Below are positions 39,845-47,706 of a DNA stretch of 48,048 nt, one piece after another (position 1 is the stretch's first letter; each line of letters begins with the position of its first letter). The DNA is taken from IMG/VR virus record IMGVR_UViG_3300000563_000006, positions 185-48,232 of that record; one strand, written 5' to 3'. The DNA comes from a virus. The notes under the pieces were generated by a model. The model made no database searches, had not been told where the DNA came from, and was given only the letters and a program-made list of their open reading frames with translations. The translations under genes and the position numbers were made by a program.

Positions 39845-42712
39845 ATGCCAAATACATTAGGACGTGAGTTCCTTAACGTGGCCCCAGCGGAACGTTATGG
39901 AACCAGATTGAATTATCCAAATCCGTTTTTCGACCTGTCTAGGCTATACTACCCGAAAACAGTTAAACATTTATTTCGTATATGTAAAATATTCTTTTAC
40001 AAAAACGAATTTATACACAATGTAATATTTAAGCTCGCAGAGTATCCAGTCACAGATTTTATATTCGAGGGAGCAAATGACCCTGGAATACAAAGCGAAT
40101 ACGTGGAGCTATTTAACTACCATTTAAAACTGAAATCATTTTTAATTGAAGTTGGTCTGGATTATTTTACCTATGGTAACGCAATTATATCGGCCAACAT
40201 GAAATTTAAAAGATTCTTGAAGTGCACTGAGTGTGGATTCGAGAATCCAATAGAGCAGACTAAATATAAATTTACTAACTATAACTTTGTGGGTAAATGT
40301 GAAAAATGTGGTCGTGAAGCCGTAACCTTTAAAATACAAGATCATTATTCAAAAAGCCCTAAAGCTTTAAAATTCATACGTTGGAATCCAGAAAGTATCG
40401 ACATAGAGTACGACGAACTAACGGGAGATAGTAAATACTATTATACAATACATCCGCGTATACGTAAGGCTATAAACGCTGGTAGAAAACCTGTTCTAGA
40501 GACAACTCCTGCGATCTTTATTGAGGCGCTGAAATCCGGAAAACGAATTGAACTAGATCCCGGTAACCTATATCACTTTAAACGACCTACACTGGCCGAA
40601 GAAGATATGGGGTGGGGTAAACCTCTTATACTTCCAGCTATACCAATGCTTTGGTACCTACAAACGCTACGACGAGGTAACGAGGCTATTGTTGCGGACC
40701 ACTTAGTTCCTATGAGAAGTGTGTTCCCAAGTAGTCAAGGCACAATTGATCCATACTGTTTAGATGTAGATTCTTTTATATTAACTAAAGACGGAATAAA
40801 ACAGGCTGGAGAGTTAACTAAAAACGATATTCTTATAACCGAAAACCATAAATATACTAAAATAAAAGAGTTAAAATTTGAATTAGCTCAGAATTTATAC
40901 AAAATACATATTCATGGATTATCCAGTTTTAATCCCACGGCAACTAACGTGCATCCTTTTAGGGTGTACGATACTCAAGAAATAAAGTGGAAGTCCGCTA
41001 GTGAGTTGACAACGGACGATTTAATTGTTTATCCACGCAAAAAAATTAAAAATCTTCCTACTAAATATTTACTAACAAAAAATCTTTTAGGAGAGCAGCT
41101 AAGAAAATGCAAACATAATCTACCTGAAAAAATTGAGTTAACGAATGAAGTGTTACAATTATTTGGGCTATATTTAGCTGAGGGATGTTCTTATGAAACT
41201 GGTAAAGTAGAATTTGCGTTTCATACAAAAGAGCAAAATTATTATCAACTAATTAAAAAAATTCTTGATTCCTGGTTACCTGAATCTGAATCAAAAGTGT
41301 ATACTCGTGGTAATTCAACTTCAGTCGCTAAATACAGCGTTTATTTACAGAAAATGTTCTCTAACTTATTGGGTAATAAATGCACATGCAAAACAACAAG
41401 AAAATTACCTGAATTAAATAGATCCCAATTAATATCGCTATTAAAAGGAGTATATCAAGGAGATGGTACATTTTTCTATGAAAAAAATAAATTTCCACGA
41501 TTAGCCTTGAAGTCTATTAATCTAAATTTAATTGTCGAAATACGAGAACATCTTATTTCATTGGGGTATTATCCAACTATTGTGCGCGATAAGTCTTATT
41601 CTCATGATGGTCCGGTTGGAAAATGCTATCAATTAAAATTAACAGGATATCAAGCTGAACAATTGGCAAAAGAATTTGGATTTAAAACACAGAACAGATA
41701 CACCAAAGATTTAAATAACAGATATACTATTTATGATAATTTTATTACCGTTAAAATAAATAAAATTGAAAAAATTGAAAATGCTGTGATAGCCGCCTTT
41801 GAAGTTGAGGATGCAACAAAATCGTATTTATCTCTAGGATTTATAAATCATAATACACAAATTAACCTAGGTAAATGGAGATCGCAAGTAGAAACCCAAG
41901 TTGGTCGTTGGCGACAAGATCCAAATCATATTGGAATATTTCCAATACCTATGGGTCTACAGCAATTAGGTGGACAAGCAAAAATGCTCAACGCAACTCC
42001 GGAAATGAAGTTCCTAGAAGAAAGCATTATTAATAGTTTTGGTGTTCCTATCGAGTTCATTAAAGGTGGAAGTACCTGGACTAGCAGTTCAGTGTCATTA
42101 CGTATTGTAGAGAACCACTTCCTGCAATATCGTGAACAGCTTGCAGAGTTTTTAAACTTTTTCGTTATTCCAAAAATAAAAGGATTTCTAAAATATCCTC
42201 CGGTAAAGATACGGTTCCAGAAATTCAAAATGTCAGACGATGCACAACACAAAGAATTCTTACTAATGCTGTCACAAACTGGTAAATTAGCGGATGAATA
42301 CATACTGACTGAGTCGGGAATCGATTATGAAGAAAATAAGAGAATGCTTAAGAACCAATCACGTGATCAGGTTGATCGTCAACGCGATATGATGACGGCG
42401 GAAGCAAAAGCTCAAGCTAAAGGTATGGAACATCAAGCTAAAGGACAAGCCCGTGCACAAGAAGCGCTAATCGATGAGACCGCACGAATTCAGGAACGTA
42501 AATTCACAGAAGAGCTAATGCTTGAGATGCAAGCTCCTAATGAAGATCCTAGCAATATCATACAAAGGTATGCTATACAACTTAGCGGTATGCAGCCCAG
42601 AGAACAAGACGCTGCATTAAAAGACCTTGCCAAGTCTATGCCGTTAACATTCGGGTTTGTGATTAACCGATTAAGAAACATGATGGCAGCGGCAGGAGGT
42701 GAGCAACGATGA
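39845..42712 (+). CDS. Portal protein, interrupted by an intein
   Basis: The portal forms the dodecameric gate of the capsid. The 955-residue precursor contains 589 residues of portal after removal of the intein at residues 305-670. Landmarks are a tail-like start, a zinc-ribbon insert (CTECGFENP at 127-135 and CEKCGREA at 152-159), VGLDYFTYGNAIISANMKFK, and a C-terminal coiled region (AKGMEHQAKGQARAQEALID). The zinc ribbon inside a portal is typical of some large phages. The portal is the last large gene of the rightward block. There is an AGGAGGT site at its end serving the next small gene. Confidence 0.88.
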   Translation: MPNTLGREFLNVAPAERYGTRLNYPNPFFDLSRLYYPKTVKHLFRICKIFFYKNEFIHNVIFKLAEYPVTDFIFEGANDPGIQSEYVELFNYHLKLKSFLIEVGLDYFTYGNAIISANMKFKRFLKCTECGFENPIEQTKYKFTNYNFVGKCEKCGREAVTFKIQDHYSKSPKALKFIRWNPESIDIEYDELTGDSKYYYTIHPRIRKAINAGRKPVLETTPAIFIEALKSGKRIELDPGNLYHFKRPTLAEEDMGWGKPLILPAIPMLWYLQTLRRGNEAIVADHLVPMRSVFPSSQGTIDPYCLDVDSFILTKDGIKQAGELTKNDILITENHKYTKIKELKFELAQNLYKIHIHGLSSFNPTATNVHPFRVYDTQEIKWKSASELTTDDLIVYPRKKIKNLPTKYLLTKNLLGEQLRKCKHNLPEKIELTNEVLQLFGLYLAEGCSYETGKVEFAFHTKEQNYYQLIKKILDSWLPESESKVYTRGNSTSVAKYSVYLQKMFSNLLGNKCTCKTTRKLPELNRSQLISLLKGVYQGDGTFFYEKNKFPRLALKSINLNLIVEIREHLISLGYYPTIVRDKSYSHDGPVGKCYQLKLTGYQAEQLAKEFGFKTQNRYTKDLNNRYTIYDNFITVKINKIEKIENAVIAAFEVEDATKSYLSLGFINHNTQINLGKWRSQVETQVGRWRQDPNHIGIFPIPMGLQQLGGQAKMLNATPEMKFLEESIINSFGVPIEFIKGGSTWTSSSVSLRIVENHFLQYREQLAEFLNFFVIPKIKGFLKYPPVKIRFQKFKMSDDAQHKEFLLMLSQTGKLADEYILTESGIDYEENKRMLKNQSRDQVDRQRDMMTAEAKAQAKGMEHQAKGQARAQEALIDETARIQERKFTEELMLEMQAPNEDPSNIIQRYAIQLSGMQPREQDAALKDLAKSMPLTFGFVINRLRNMMAAAGGEQR
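40757..41854 (+). mobile_element. Portal intein with LAGLIDADG endonuclease
   Basis: Residues 305-670 (366 aa) start CLDVDSFILTKDG and end SLGFINHN, followed by Thr. The two LAGLIDADG-type helices are LFGLYLAEG (439-447) and LLKGVYQGDG (532-541). TNVHPF is a block B-like segment. The His-Asn end is intact. The first extein residue after it is Thr rather than Cys, an accepted but less common choice. Confidence 0.93.
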
Positions 42713-42882
42713 TGGAAAAATATGGCGTAATGTATAAATATAAATGTAAGCAATGTAAAGAAGAAATCGTTGTTCCATATTATGAAGAGAAGAACGACGA
42801 ACTATCTAAACATGCCGAGAATGAAGCATGTAGTCACGAATGGGAACATCAAGAAAATGAGAGCGAACGAGTCGAAGAGTAA
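42709..42882 (+). CDS. Small zinc-ribbon protein, 57 aa
   Basis: This short gene starts with ATGATG overlapping the portal stop and is preceded by AGGAGGT, the strongest Shine-Dalgarno site of the region. The protein (MMEKYGVMYKYKCKQCKEEI) has CKQC and a later CSHEWEH, which could bind one zinc ion. The end is acidic. Function unknown. Confidence 0.72.
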   Translation: MMEKYGVMYKYKCKQCKEEIVVPYYEEKNDELSKHAENEACSHEWEHQENESERVEE

Positions 42883-43039
42883 ACGAGTAGAAGTATTTGA
42901 ATTGGACATGCCGGATCAAAGACATAGGTACGAAGCCTTGCTCAATGATCCGTCAGTCCAAATCTATAAAGAGGATGCAGCTTTTATTAAATCCACTGGA
43001 ATTTATAAAATAACTGTATGGTATTTAAAGGAAAATTAA
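42857..43039 (+). CDS. Hypothetical protein, 60 aa
   Basis: The start was set at ATG 42857 (MRANESKSKRVEVFELDMPD), because further upstream the frame runs through the zinc-ribbon gene. It is a soluble protein. Its stop overlaps by four bases the stop of the convergent membrane protein gene, so the two operons meet with no terminator between. Confidence 0.6.
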   Translation: MRANESKSKRVEVFELDMPDQRHRYEALLNDPSVQIYKEDAAFIKSTGIYKITVWYLKEN

Positions 43040-43497
43040 CGTCCGGAAAGATGTACTGATACTGCTAAGAATAATATTAATCCGAGTAGGCTTAGTATAT
43101 TCCATCCTAATGCCACACCCAAAGTTATCATCAGATAAATTACTAATCTAGTAGACCATATAACATATAGATCGAATTCTGATATCTCACCATGTCCGGA
43201 TGAATACTGTAGGAGTATGAAGGATGTTAATGGATCGTCTATTTCTGAGTTGTCTTTTGTTATTTTGGAGAATACGAAGAAGCTTACCACCTCAAACGCT
43301 ATCGCAGATAGTCCACCTATAGCTATTGGGATAGCACCTCCTAACCCTAGCACCCACGCACATATTGCGGATACAAATATCCCCAATTTAAAACTGAAGG
43401 GTACAATAAATATCACGTAATTATAATTCTGTACTACTAGATTAAAATACGCTGGAATTAGTTTGGCTGCTTCGTAGAGCCGTTTCATAGCTGTCAT
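43036..43497 (-). CDS. Membrane protein with four predicted helices
   Basis: A 153-residue protein. Hydrophobic segments lie at about 27-45 (NYVIFIVPFSFKLGIFVSAI), 45-75 (AWVLGLGGAIPIAIGGLSAI), 110-130 (LVIYLMITLGVALGWNIL) and 130-148 (SLLGLILFLAVSV). A short acidic loop (KDNSEIDDPL) separates the halves. It has its own strong promoter and no recognised family; holin or superinfection-exclusion roles are possible. Confidence 0.75.
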   Translation of the reverse strand: MTAMKRLYEAAKLIPAYFNLVVQNYNYVIFIVPFSFKLGIFVSAICAWVLGLGGAIPIAIGGLSAIAFEVVSFFVFSKITKDNSEIDDPLTSFILLQYSSGHGEISEFDLYVIWSTRLVIYLMITLGVALGWNILSLLGLILFLAVSVHLSGR

Positions 43498-43521
43498 GAC
43501 TTCTGTTTGGTTAGATATCTA

Positions 43522-43550
43522 ATTATACGAAATTTTTTGGAGAAAGTCAA
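43522..43550 (-). promoter_or_regulatory. Sigma-70 promoter for the membrane protein gene
   Basis: On the minus strand TTGACT (43545-43550), 17 bp, TATAAT (43522-43527). The spacer is nearly the same as that of the promoter at 13318-13346. The expected transcription start is about 18 bases before the ATG. Confidence 0.88.
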
Positions 43551-43593
43551 ATTGTCAGATTAGGAACTTTTGTCATGACAAGATTGTTGCACT

Positions 43594-43806
43594 TTATGCC
43601 AAAACGGCATAACATATAATAATCAATATCTAACTATCTACGGAGAACTAAAAAATGAATACACTACTAGGGAAATTAATAAATCCTATCACATCGGTAC
43701 CTCCGTAGATATCGATAATGCAAAAGCCGAGTTAAACAATGGCCTATTGAAAGTCGTGTTACCAAAGACTAAAGAGGCTATTGGCAGAGAAATCCCAATC
43801 TCGTAG
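43594..43806 (+). pseudogene. C-terminal fragment of a small heat shock protein (Hsp20)
   Basis: An open frame with no start codon ends at 43806. It reads LTIYGELKNEYTTREINKSY, then SVDIDNAKAELNNGLLKVVL and PKTKEAIGREIPIS. These match the end of the alpha-crystallin domain (ELNNGLLKVVLPK) and the I-x-I tail (IPI) of Hsp20 proteins, which are common in large cyanophages. The N-terminal half is missing. A Shine-Dalgarno GGAG and ATG at 43654 exist in another frame and stop after 17 codons. It was probably left by deletion at the junction with the promoter region. Confidence 0.7.
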
Positions 43807-43817
43807 GCTAAAAAAAT

Positions 43818-43842
43818 ACCCCGGGTTTTTAAGGCCCGGGGT
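43818..43842. terminator. Rho-independent terminator, usable on both strands
   Basis: An 8-bp stem ACCCCGGG/CCCGGGGT with a nine-base loop. On the minus strand it is followed by ATTTTTTT; on the plus strand by TTAATTT. It closes the leftward accessory operon. The stop codon of the 114-residue gene lies in its loop. Confidence 0.85.
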
Positions 43843-44173
43843 TTAATTTAAGTATTTCCATGTGATCTTTTTCCCATTCCTCATATTCCACAGTTCGGGT
43901 AAAGTCCTCTAAATCACTATATGAGAACGGCACGTGTGAAAACTGTCCGCTACGATGCTTGTTTATAAATGTATCTCTTATAGCCACTCTTACAAATTCT
44001 CGGGCAGCCTGTCTTGCGGCCCCTTTTGTTCTCCATGAGGATTTGTGGGTAAACGGGTGCCTAACTCTCACGCCATCTATTTCGGCAATAAAATCATCAG
44101 CTGAATTAGCTTCCAAAAAATCTTTAAACCTTCTATCATCCATAAGATCACGAAACATCTCATAATTATTCAT
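43829..44173 (-). CDS. Hypothetical protein, 114 aa
   Basis: Start set at the ATG at 44173 (MNNYEMFRDLMDDRRFKDFL), which overlaps the DNA ligase stop as ATGAATAA; a TTG five codons earlier is less likely. A helical, charged protein with Arg-rich segments (HKSSWRTKGAARQAAREFVR) and an ending in a Pro-Gly stretch. The coding sequence runs into the terminator hairpin. No family recognised. Confidence 0.7.
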   Translation of the reverse strand: MNNYEMFRDLMDDRRFKDFLEANSADDFIAEIDGVRVRHPFTHKSSWRTKGAARQAAREFVRVAIRDTFINKHRSGQFSHVPFSYSDLEDFTRTVEYEEWEKDHMEILKLNPGP

Positions 44174-45275
44174 AGTCTTTTCTGTCAATTGCTATTACGT
44201 AAGGGAATCTGGGAATTCCGTCCGGAGTTAATCTAAAATATCTTATTGTTGCGGTTTTACCAATTAAGTTTTCCTTATTCTTTAAAACCTTTTCCAGATA
44301 TTTAAACGAGCCCTTCAGGTTAGATCTAAATGCTTTTCCGGATTTTGTTATCGTCTCAATATATCCTGCTGTTCCGGACCTATTACCTTCGCCCTCTACA
44401 ATGTTCTTGATTATGAACTCGTCCATAATAAACTCTTTTCGTTTTAATAATGACTTTGTTCGTTTATTTTCATAAGGCTTGTTGAGCCTTATAATTTGCC
44501 CTTCATAACCAGCATCTATGTAATTTTCATACATAGTGTCTAGTTGCTTTTTATCGTTTATTGGGGCTGTAGGTACTAGGACAATTGGATCTCTAACATC
44601 CAGCCTATCAATGATTAACCTTAGCCCTTCAAAGCGGTATCCAAAGTTTTTATCGGATTGGTCGGGTAAGTATATATCATATACCCAATATTGAATATAA
44701 TCCCTGGATTTCTTTAAATCGTTTTCACTCAGTTTAGTTCTCCGAACTATAGATGTTATAGCATTGAAATCATCTTTGTATTTATGGTTATACAATTCAC
44801 CATCTATAACAACGTTCGGGTATTTTTCAAATATTTTTCTAAGTTCTACTTCAATGTGCGGGATCGAATAGAATAGTTTACCGTTACGAGACTTAATCCA
44901 GTCTTTGGTAGCTACCGCGCGTATTCCATCTAATTTTGGTTGTGAATAGCATGGGTAATATTGGCGATCTTTTTCATACTCATATGCCAACATTGGTTTA
45001 AAGTATTCCAGATCTTCGATCTCAGCTACATTTTCTTTATAGTCTTTTTCGAGCTTTTTTGTTCTTGCAGCTTGTGCCTCTTTAAGAGCCTGCTCTTCTG
45101 GAGTAGTTTCATTTTTCTTTCCAACATTTTTACCAGCACACTCTTTCCATTTACTAGTAACTTTTTTACCGCCTTGTTGCCCAGTGATAGTACGGAATTT
45201 ATTTCCTTGTATCTCCACTTCCCACTCTACAATTTTACCTGTAGATGCTTTTTTATAAATTTTCTCTAGCTTCAT
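44166..45275 (-). CDS. ATP-dependent DNA ligase with N-terminal WGR-like domain
   Basis: Seals nicks in duplex DNA using ATP. Of 369 residues, the first 50 (KIVEWEVEIQGNKFRTITG) look like a WGR-type domain. The nucleophile motif is PKLDGIRA with Lys114. Further motifs are SRNGK, VIDGELYNH, YEGQIIRLN and a C-terminal OB-fold-like part (EFIIKNIVEGEG to GKTATIRYFRLTPDG). The same design is known in large phages. Confidence 0.93.
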   Translation of the reverse strand: MKLEKIYKKASTGKIVEWEVEIQGNKFRTITGQQGGKKVTSKWKECAGKNVGKKNETTPEEQALKEAQAARTKKLEKDYKENVAEIEDLEYFKPMLAYEYEKDRQYYPCYSQPKLDGIRAVATKDWIKSRNGKLFYSIPHIEVELRKIFEKYPNVVIDGELYNHKYKDDFNAITSIVRRTKLSENDLKKSRDYIQYWVYDIYLPDQSDKNFGYRFEGLRLIIDRLDVRDPIVLVPTAPINDKKQLDTMYENYIDAGYEGQIIRLNKPYENKRTKSLLKRKEFIMDEFIIKNIVEGEGNRSGTAGYIETITKSGKAFRSNLKGSFKYLEKVLKNKENLIGKTATIRYFRLTPDGIPRFPYVIAIDRKDYE

Positions 45276-45516
45276 CCGAATGCACCTCTACACAGCAGTC
45301 TATATGCGCTGCTCCTATTACCACGTCTCTTGGATTATTTCTTAAATGTGACTCGATGACTTTATGTCTATCGATCACAGGTTGATCAAGCTTAACCGCC
45401 CTTAATAAAAAGGTTAACAAATTTGTGTTGTCGGGATTTGTTTGATCTATTCGATCAGTATCTATTTCATAGATATTGTCTCTATTGTCTTTCTTATAAT
45501 TAATTGAAATTATCAT
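45253..45516 (-). CDS. Hypothetical protein, 87 aa
   Basis: A soluble protein (MIISINYKKDNRDNIYEIDT) with a strand-rich first part and a helix LLTFLLRAVKLDQPVIDRHK. Near the end is DVVIGAAHIDCCVEVHSDEA. It overlaps the ligase start by 23 bases. No family recognised. Confidence 0.65.
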   Translation of the reverse strand: MIISINYKKDNRDNIYEIDTDRIDQTNPDNTNLLTFLLRAVKLDQPVIDRHKVIESHLRNNPRDVVIGAAHIDCCVEVHSDEARENL

Positions 45517-45923
45517 ACTTGTATTAATAAAAATGTATATGTTCCGGAATCATCATGTGTTGTAATCAATAAGTAACCTGTGATATCCTGACTAATCTTT
45601 TTGTATTTAACTGCATAAAAACCAACAATCATTATCACTTTATCTTCTACCAGATTTATGGGTTCTATTATGAACCCTCTATGTTCCAAATCGTAGGCAC
45701 TTCCTCCCGGAAATATTAACTCATCATCCTGATGTTGTGTTAAATAAATCTCTGCACCCTGATTGTCATGGGCATCTTTTATTTCAGCAAAAGTATCCGG
45801 ATCCATATTTAGATCCGACAATAACTCCATTTGGTCAGGTGTGATTTTAGTATACTGTTTGCCGGCGAACTCAACTCTACGGCGTGCTGTGTTGAATTGA
45901 TGATCGTACTCAATTAGCTTCAT
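45513..45923 (-). CDS. Hypothetical protein, 136 aa
   Basis: A soluble protein with a charged beginning (MKLIEYDHQFNTARRRVEFA), a helical part (PDQMELLSDLNMDPDTFAEI) and a beta-rich end (VIMIVGFYAVKYKKI, GYLLITTHDDSGTYTFLLIQ). It overlaps the next gene by four bases. A GC-rich hairpin lies in its leader. No family recognised. Confidence 0.68.
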   Translation of the reverse strand: MKLIEYDHQFNTARRRVEFAGKQYTKITPDQMELLSDLNMDPDTFAEIKDAHDNQGAEIYLTQHQDDELIFPGGSAYDLEHRGFIIEPINLVEDKVIMIVGFYAVKYKKISQDITGYLLITTHDDSGTYTFLLIQV

Positions 45924-45942
45924 AATGCTCTCTAAAATATTG

Positions 45943-45960
45943 GGAGGGGAGTTATCCCCT
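45943..45960 (-). promoter_or_regulatory. Leader hairpin before the 136-aa gene
   Basis: AGGGGA/TCCCCT with a four-base loop lies in the 51-base gap before the gene at 45923. It is not followed by a T run, so a regulatory or mRNA-stabilising role is more likely than termination. A TATAAT lies just upstream on the same strand but without a recognisable -35 box. Confidence 0.4.
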
Positions 45961-45974
45961 ACCTAATTATATAA

Positions 45975-46109
45975 TTACGGCTGTGGAATAGTTACGAGAG
46001 GAATACCCCCAGGTCCCGTAACTTGTGGTAGTATTCCATTCCAGGTTTGTATAGCTTGCCATTGAATCATTTCCGGAGTTAATGATCTAGCTATTTCGAT
46101 AGGTTTCAT
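45975..46109 (-). CDS. Small protein, 44 aa
   Basis: A short gene starting at 46109 (MKPIEIARSLTPEMIQWQAI) and ending GGIPLVTIPQP. Its ATG overlaps the stop of the acetyltransferase gene (ATGA), and AGGAAC lies a few bases before. A hydrophobic, Pro/Gly-rich end follows a short helix. No function can be given; the translational coupling is the main support. Confidence 0.6.
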   Translation of the reverse strand: MKPIEIARSLTPEMIQWQAIQTWNGILPQVTGPGGIPLVTIPQP

Positions 46110-46621
46110 CTTGGGTTCCTTTTTATAAATGAATAAATATACGCATCGTAAACTTTACCACTTCTCCATATGCGATGCTTTAAGATGCCCTCCTTGTTAG
46201 CTTTAAGCTTTTCCATACATTTTTGCATAGCTAAGTTATCTTCAGCACACAAGACTTCGATACGATGTACGTCTGGATAATTTCGACTCGCATAAGCTAT
46301 CATTTGCTGCATGGCTTCCGTAGCTATGCCCTTACCGGCTTCACTTTTTCTTACCCAGCAACCCAAAAGTGCAGTCTTATTGCATACGGATATCATGGTT
46401 AAAGACACTATACCTAGAAAGCGTCCATTAGATGATCTGCGTACTGCAAAGATTCGATGCGTGTTGTCGCACATAGCAACGAAGTTTTCGGCGTCATCCA
46501 GGCTGTAGTCGTCTTTAGCCCAATGGAATCTTTCTTTTAGATCATCTAGTGTTTCTAGCACGGACTCATGCAAATCAACGACATCCATATCGTGCAGATA
46601 ACTTGTGTATATATCGTTCAT
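46106..46621 (-). CDS. GNAT-family N-acetyltransferase (RimJ/RimL-like)
   Basis: A 171-residue protein with the GNAT acetyl-CoA site WVRKSEAGKGIATEAMQQMI (about 88-107, the GKGIA loop), preceded by strand FLGIVSLTMISVCNKTALLG and followed by VHRIEVLCAEDNLAMQKCME. The layout is that of RimJ/RimL-type enzymes that acetylate protein N-termini or small amines. The substrate is unknown; phages use such enzymes to modify host proteins or toxins. It starts four bases inside the previous gene. Confidence 0.88.
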   Translation of the reverse strand: MNDIYTSYLHDMDVVDLHESVLETLDDLKERFHWAKDDYSLDDAENFVAMCDNTHRIFAVRRSSNGRFLGIVSLTMISVCNKTALLGCWVRKSEAGKGIATEAMQQMIAYASRNYPDVHRIEVLCAEDNLAMQKCMEKLKANKEGILKHRIWRSGKVYDAYIYSFIKRNPR

Positions 46622-46908
46622 AATTCTATTTGATCTGTTATATTGTTTAAACTGTCCGTTAAGAATTCGAGTTTATCGCAATATTTATTTATAATTTCAG
46701 CGATCTCGCTCCGACACGCTTTTGTATCCCGGCTATCTGGCTCGGTAGTAGGATTGCCACCTAGTACCGGCTTTACTCGTACGTATAATCGATTAATAGC
46801 TTCTTCTATTTCCATAATACGAGTTTCCAAATCATCGAGTACGGAGGGTATTTCCCGCTGTGTCTCAGTCCCAGCATTTTTATTTGAATGTTTTATTGTG
46901 TTTTCCAT
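46618..46908 (-). CDS. Coiled-coil protein, 96 aa
   Basis: Start set at the ATG at 46908 (MENTIKHSNKNAGTETQREI), which has AAGGA seven bases upstream; a start at 46938 would lie inside a terminator hairpin. Two heptad-rich helices (VLDDLETRIMEIEEAINRLY, and ISEIINKYCDKLEFLTDSL-like) flank a short Pro/Gly linker. Possibly a small structural or regulatory protein. Confidence 0.68.
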   Translation of the reverse strand: MENTIKHSNKNAGTETQREIPSVLDDLETRIMEIEEAINRLYVRVKPVLGGNPTTEPDSRDTKACRSEIAEIINKYCDKLEFLTDSLNNITDQIEL

Positions 46909-46927
46909 AGGTTCCTTGTGATTAAAA

Positions 46928-46954
46928 TGCCCCGACACGCCCTTTGCCGAGGCA
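46928..46954 (-). terminator. Probable rho-independent terminator
   Basis: A nine-base-pair stem with two G-U pairs, TGCCTCGGC/GTCGGGGCA on the minus strand, is followed by TTTTAAT. It separates the membrane-protein gene group upstream from the coiled-coil gene. Confidence 0.7.
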
Positions 46955-46971
46955 TATATAAGTGCAGTGAA

Positions 46972-47160
46972 TTATTGTATTTTACCGTCCATTGCATCAA
47001 ATACTAGCTGCGTATTCGTTGCAGTATCAGCAATGTCAAAGGTGGCTCCTGATTTAAGTCCAAGCTCGCGTATTCCCTCTTCCTCGGGACCCAAGTATTC
47101 TATTTCAGAGGAATTAACATAAATTACGTCTGTTTGTAGCCCGTAGTCATTTATACCTAG
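46972..47160 (-). other. Open segment in frame with the membrane protein gene, after its stop codon
   Basis: Directly after the TAA at 47161, the same frame continues for 62 codons to a second stop: LGINDYGLQTDVIYVNSSEI, then EYLGPEEEGIRELGLKSGAT. The amino-acid pattern looks protein-like and there is no ATG, GTG or strong Shine-Dalgarno site for a separate start. It may be a read-through extension, a gene split by a nonsense mutation, or a separate gene with a rare start (TTG in EYLG). Confidence 0.45.
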
Positions 47161-47706
47161 TTAGTTGTTGTTAGTGAATACCGCAATATTCGTTCGAGTC
47201 ATTAAAATAATAATTACTGTACCATTGTAGCCTATAACTTTAAATATACCAGGTGATGCGTCACTTTCACGCCAGTCCATAAGAATGCGTACTGGCATGA
47301 TCTCGCCACTCTTTTGTCCGCGGTAAAACGCCAGATTGATCATCTGCTCTGTAGCAAATAGACCTGTGGCCGCGCGTGCATTGCGTATTTCAAAGGACCT
47401 TCGAGCCTCAGCACTAAGATTATCGTTCTCATTTAATTGTAATTCATTAAACACGAACGATGTTATCTCATTGAAATTATTAGCATGTAAATCTTGAGAA
47501 TCTGCAGACATGCTCAATAGCAGTAGGATTATTATGAATAATGTCCATCCTGCAATGCCTATTCCCGCGCTTTCATCAGGATTTTTATATCTGCGGGCAA
47601 ATGTTAATAATGTACCAACTATGCCTACTATTAATATGGCCATAAAATTTAGGCACAGGGAACCACGGTGGCTTGCCCCGTGGTAAGTTACTAATGTGTC
47701 GTTCAT
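47161..47706 (-). CDS. Membrane protein, 181 aa
   Basis: Two predicted membrane helices at about 20-38 (NFMAILIVGIVGTLLTFARR) and 51-68 (IAGWTLFIIILLLLSMSADS) precede a soluble domain of about 110 residues (LNENDNLSAEARRSFEIRNA, YRGQKSGEIMPVRILMDWRE). It ends FTNNN; the frame continues after the stop (see 46972-47160). It overlaps the next gene by four bases. No family recognised. Confidence 0.75.
   Translation of the reverse strand: MNDTLVTYHGASHRGSLCLNFMAILIVGIVGTLLTFARRYKNPDESAGIGIAGWTLFIIILLLLSMSADSQDLHANNFNEITSFVFNELQLNENDNLSAEARRSFEIRNARAATGLFATEQMINLAFYRGQKSGEIMPVRILMDWRESDASPGIFKVIGYNGTVIIILMTRTNIAVFTNNN

Noticed and set aside
42770-42856. Longer N-terminus for the 60-residue protein
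   Set aside because: The region is occupied by the zinc-ribbon gene in another frame, which has a much better ribosome binding site.
46909-46938. Upstream ATG at 46938 for the coiled-coil gene
   Set aside because: It lies in the terminator hairpin; the ATG at 46908 has AAGGA at the right distance.
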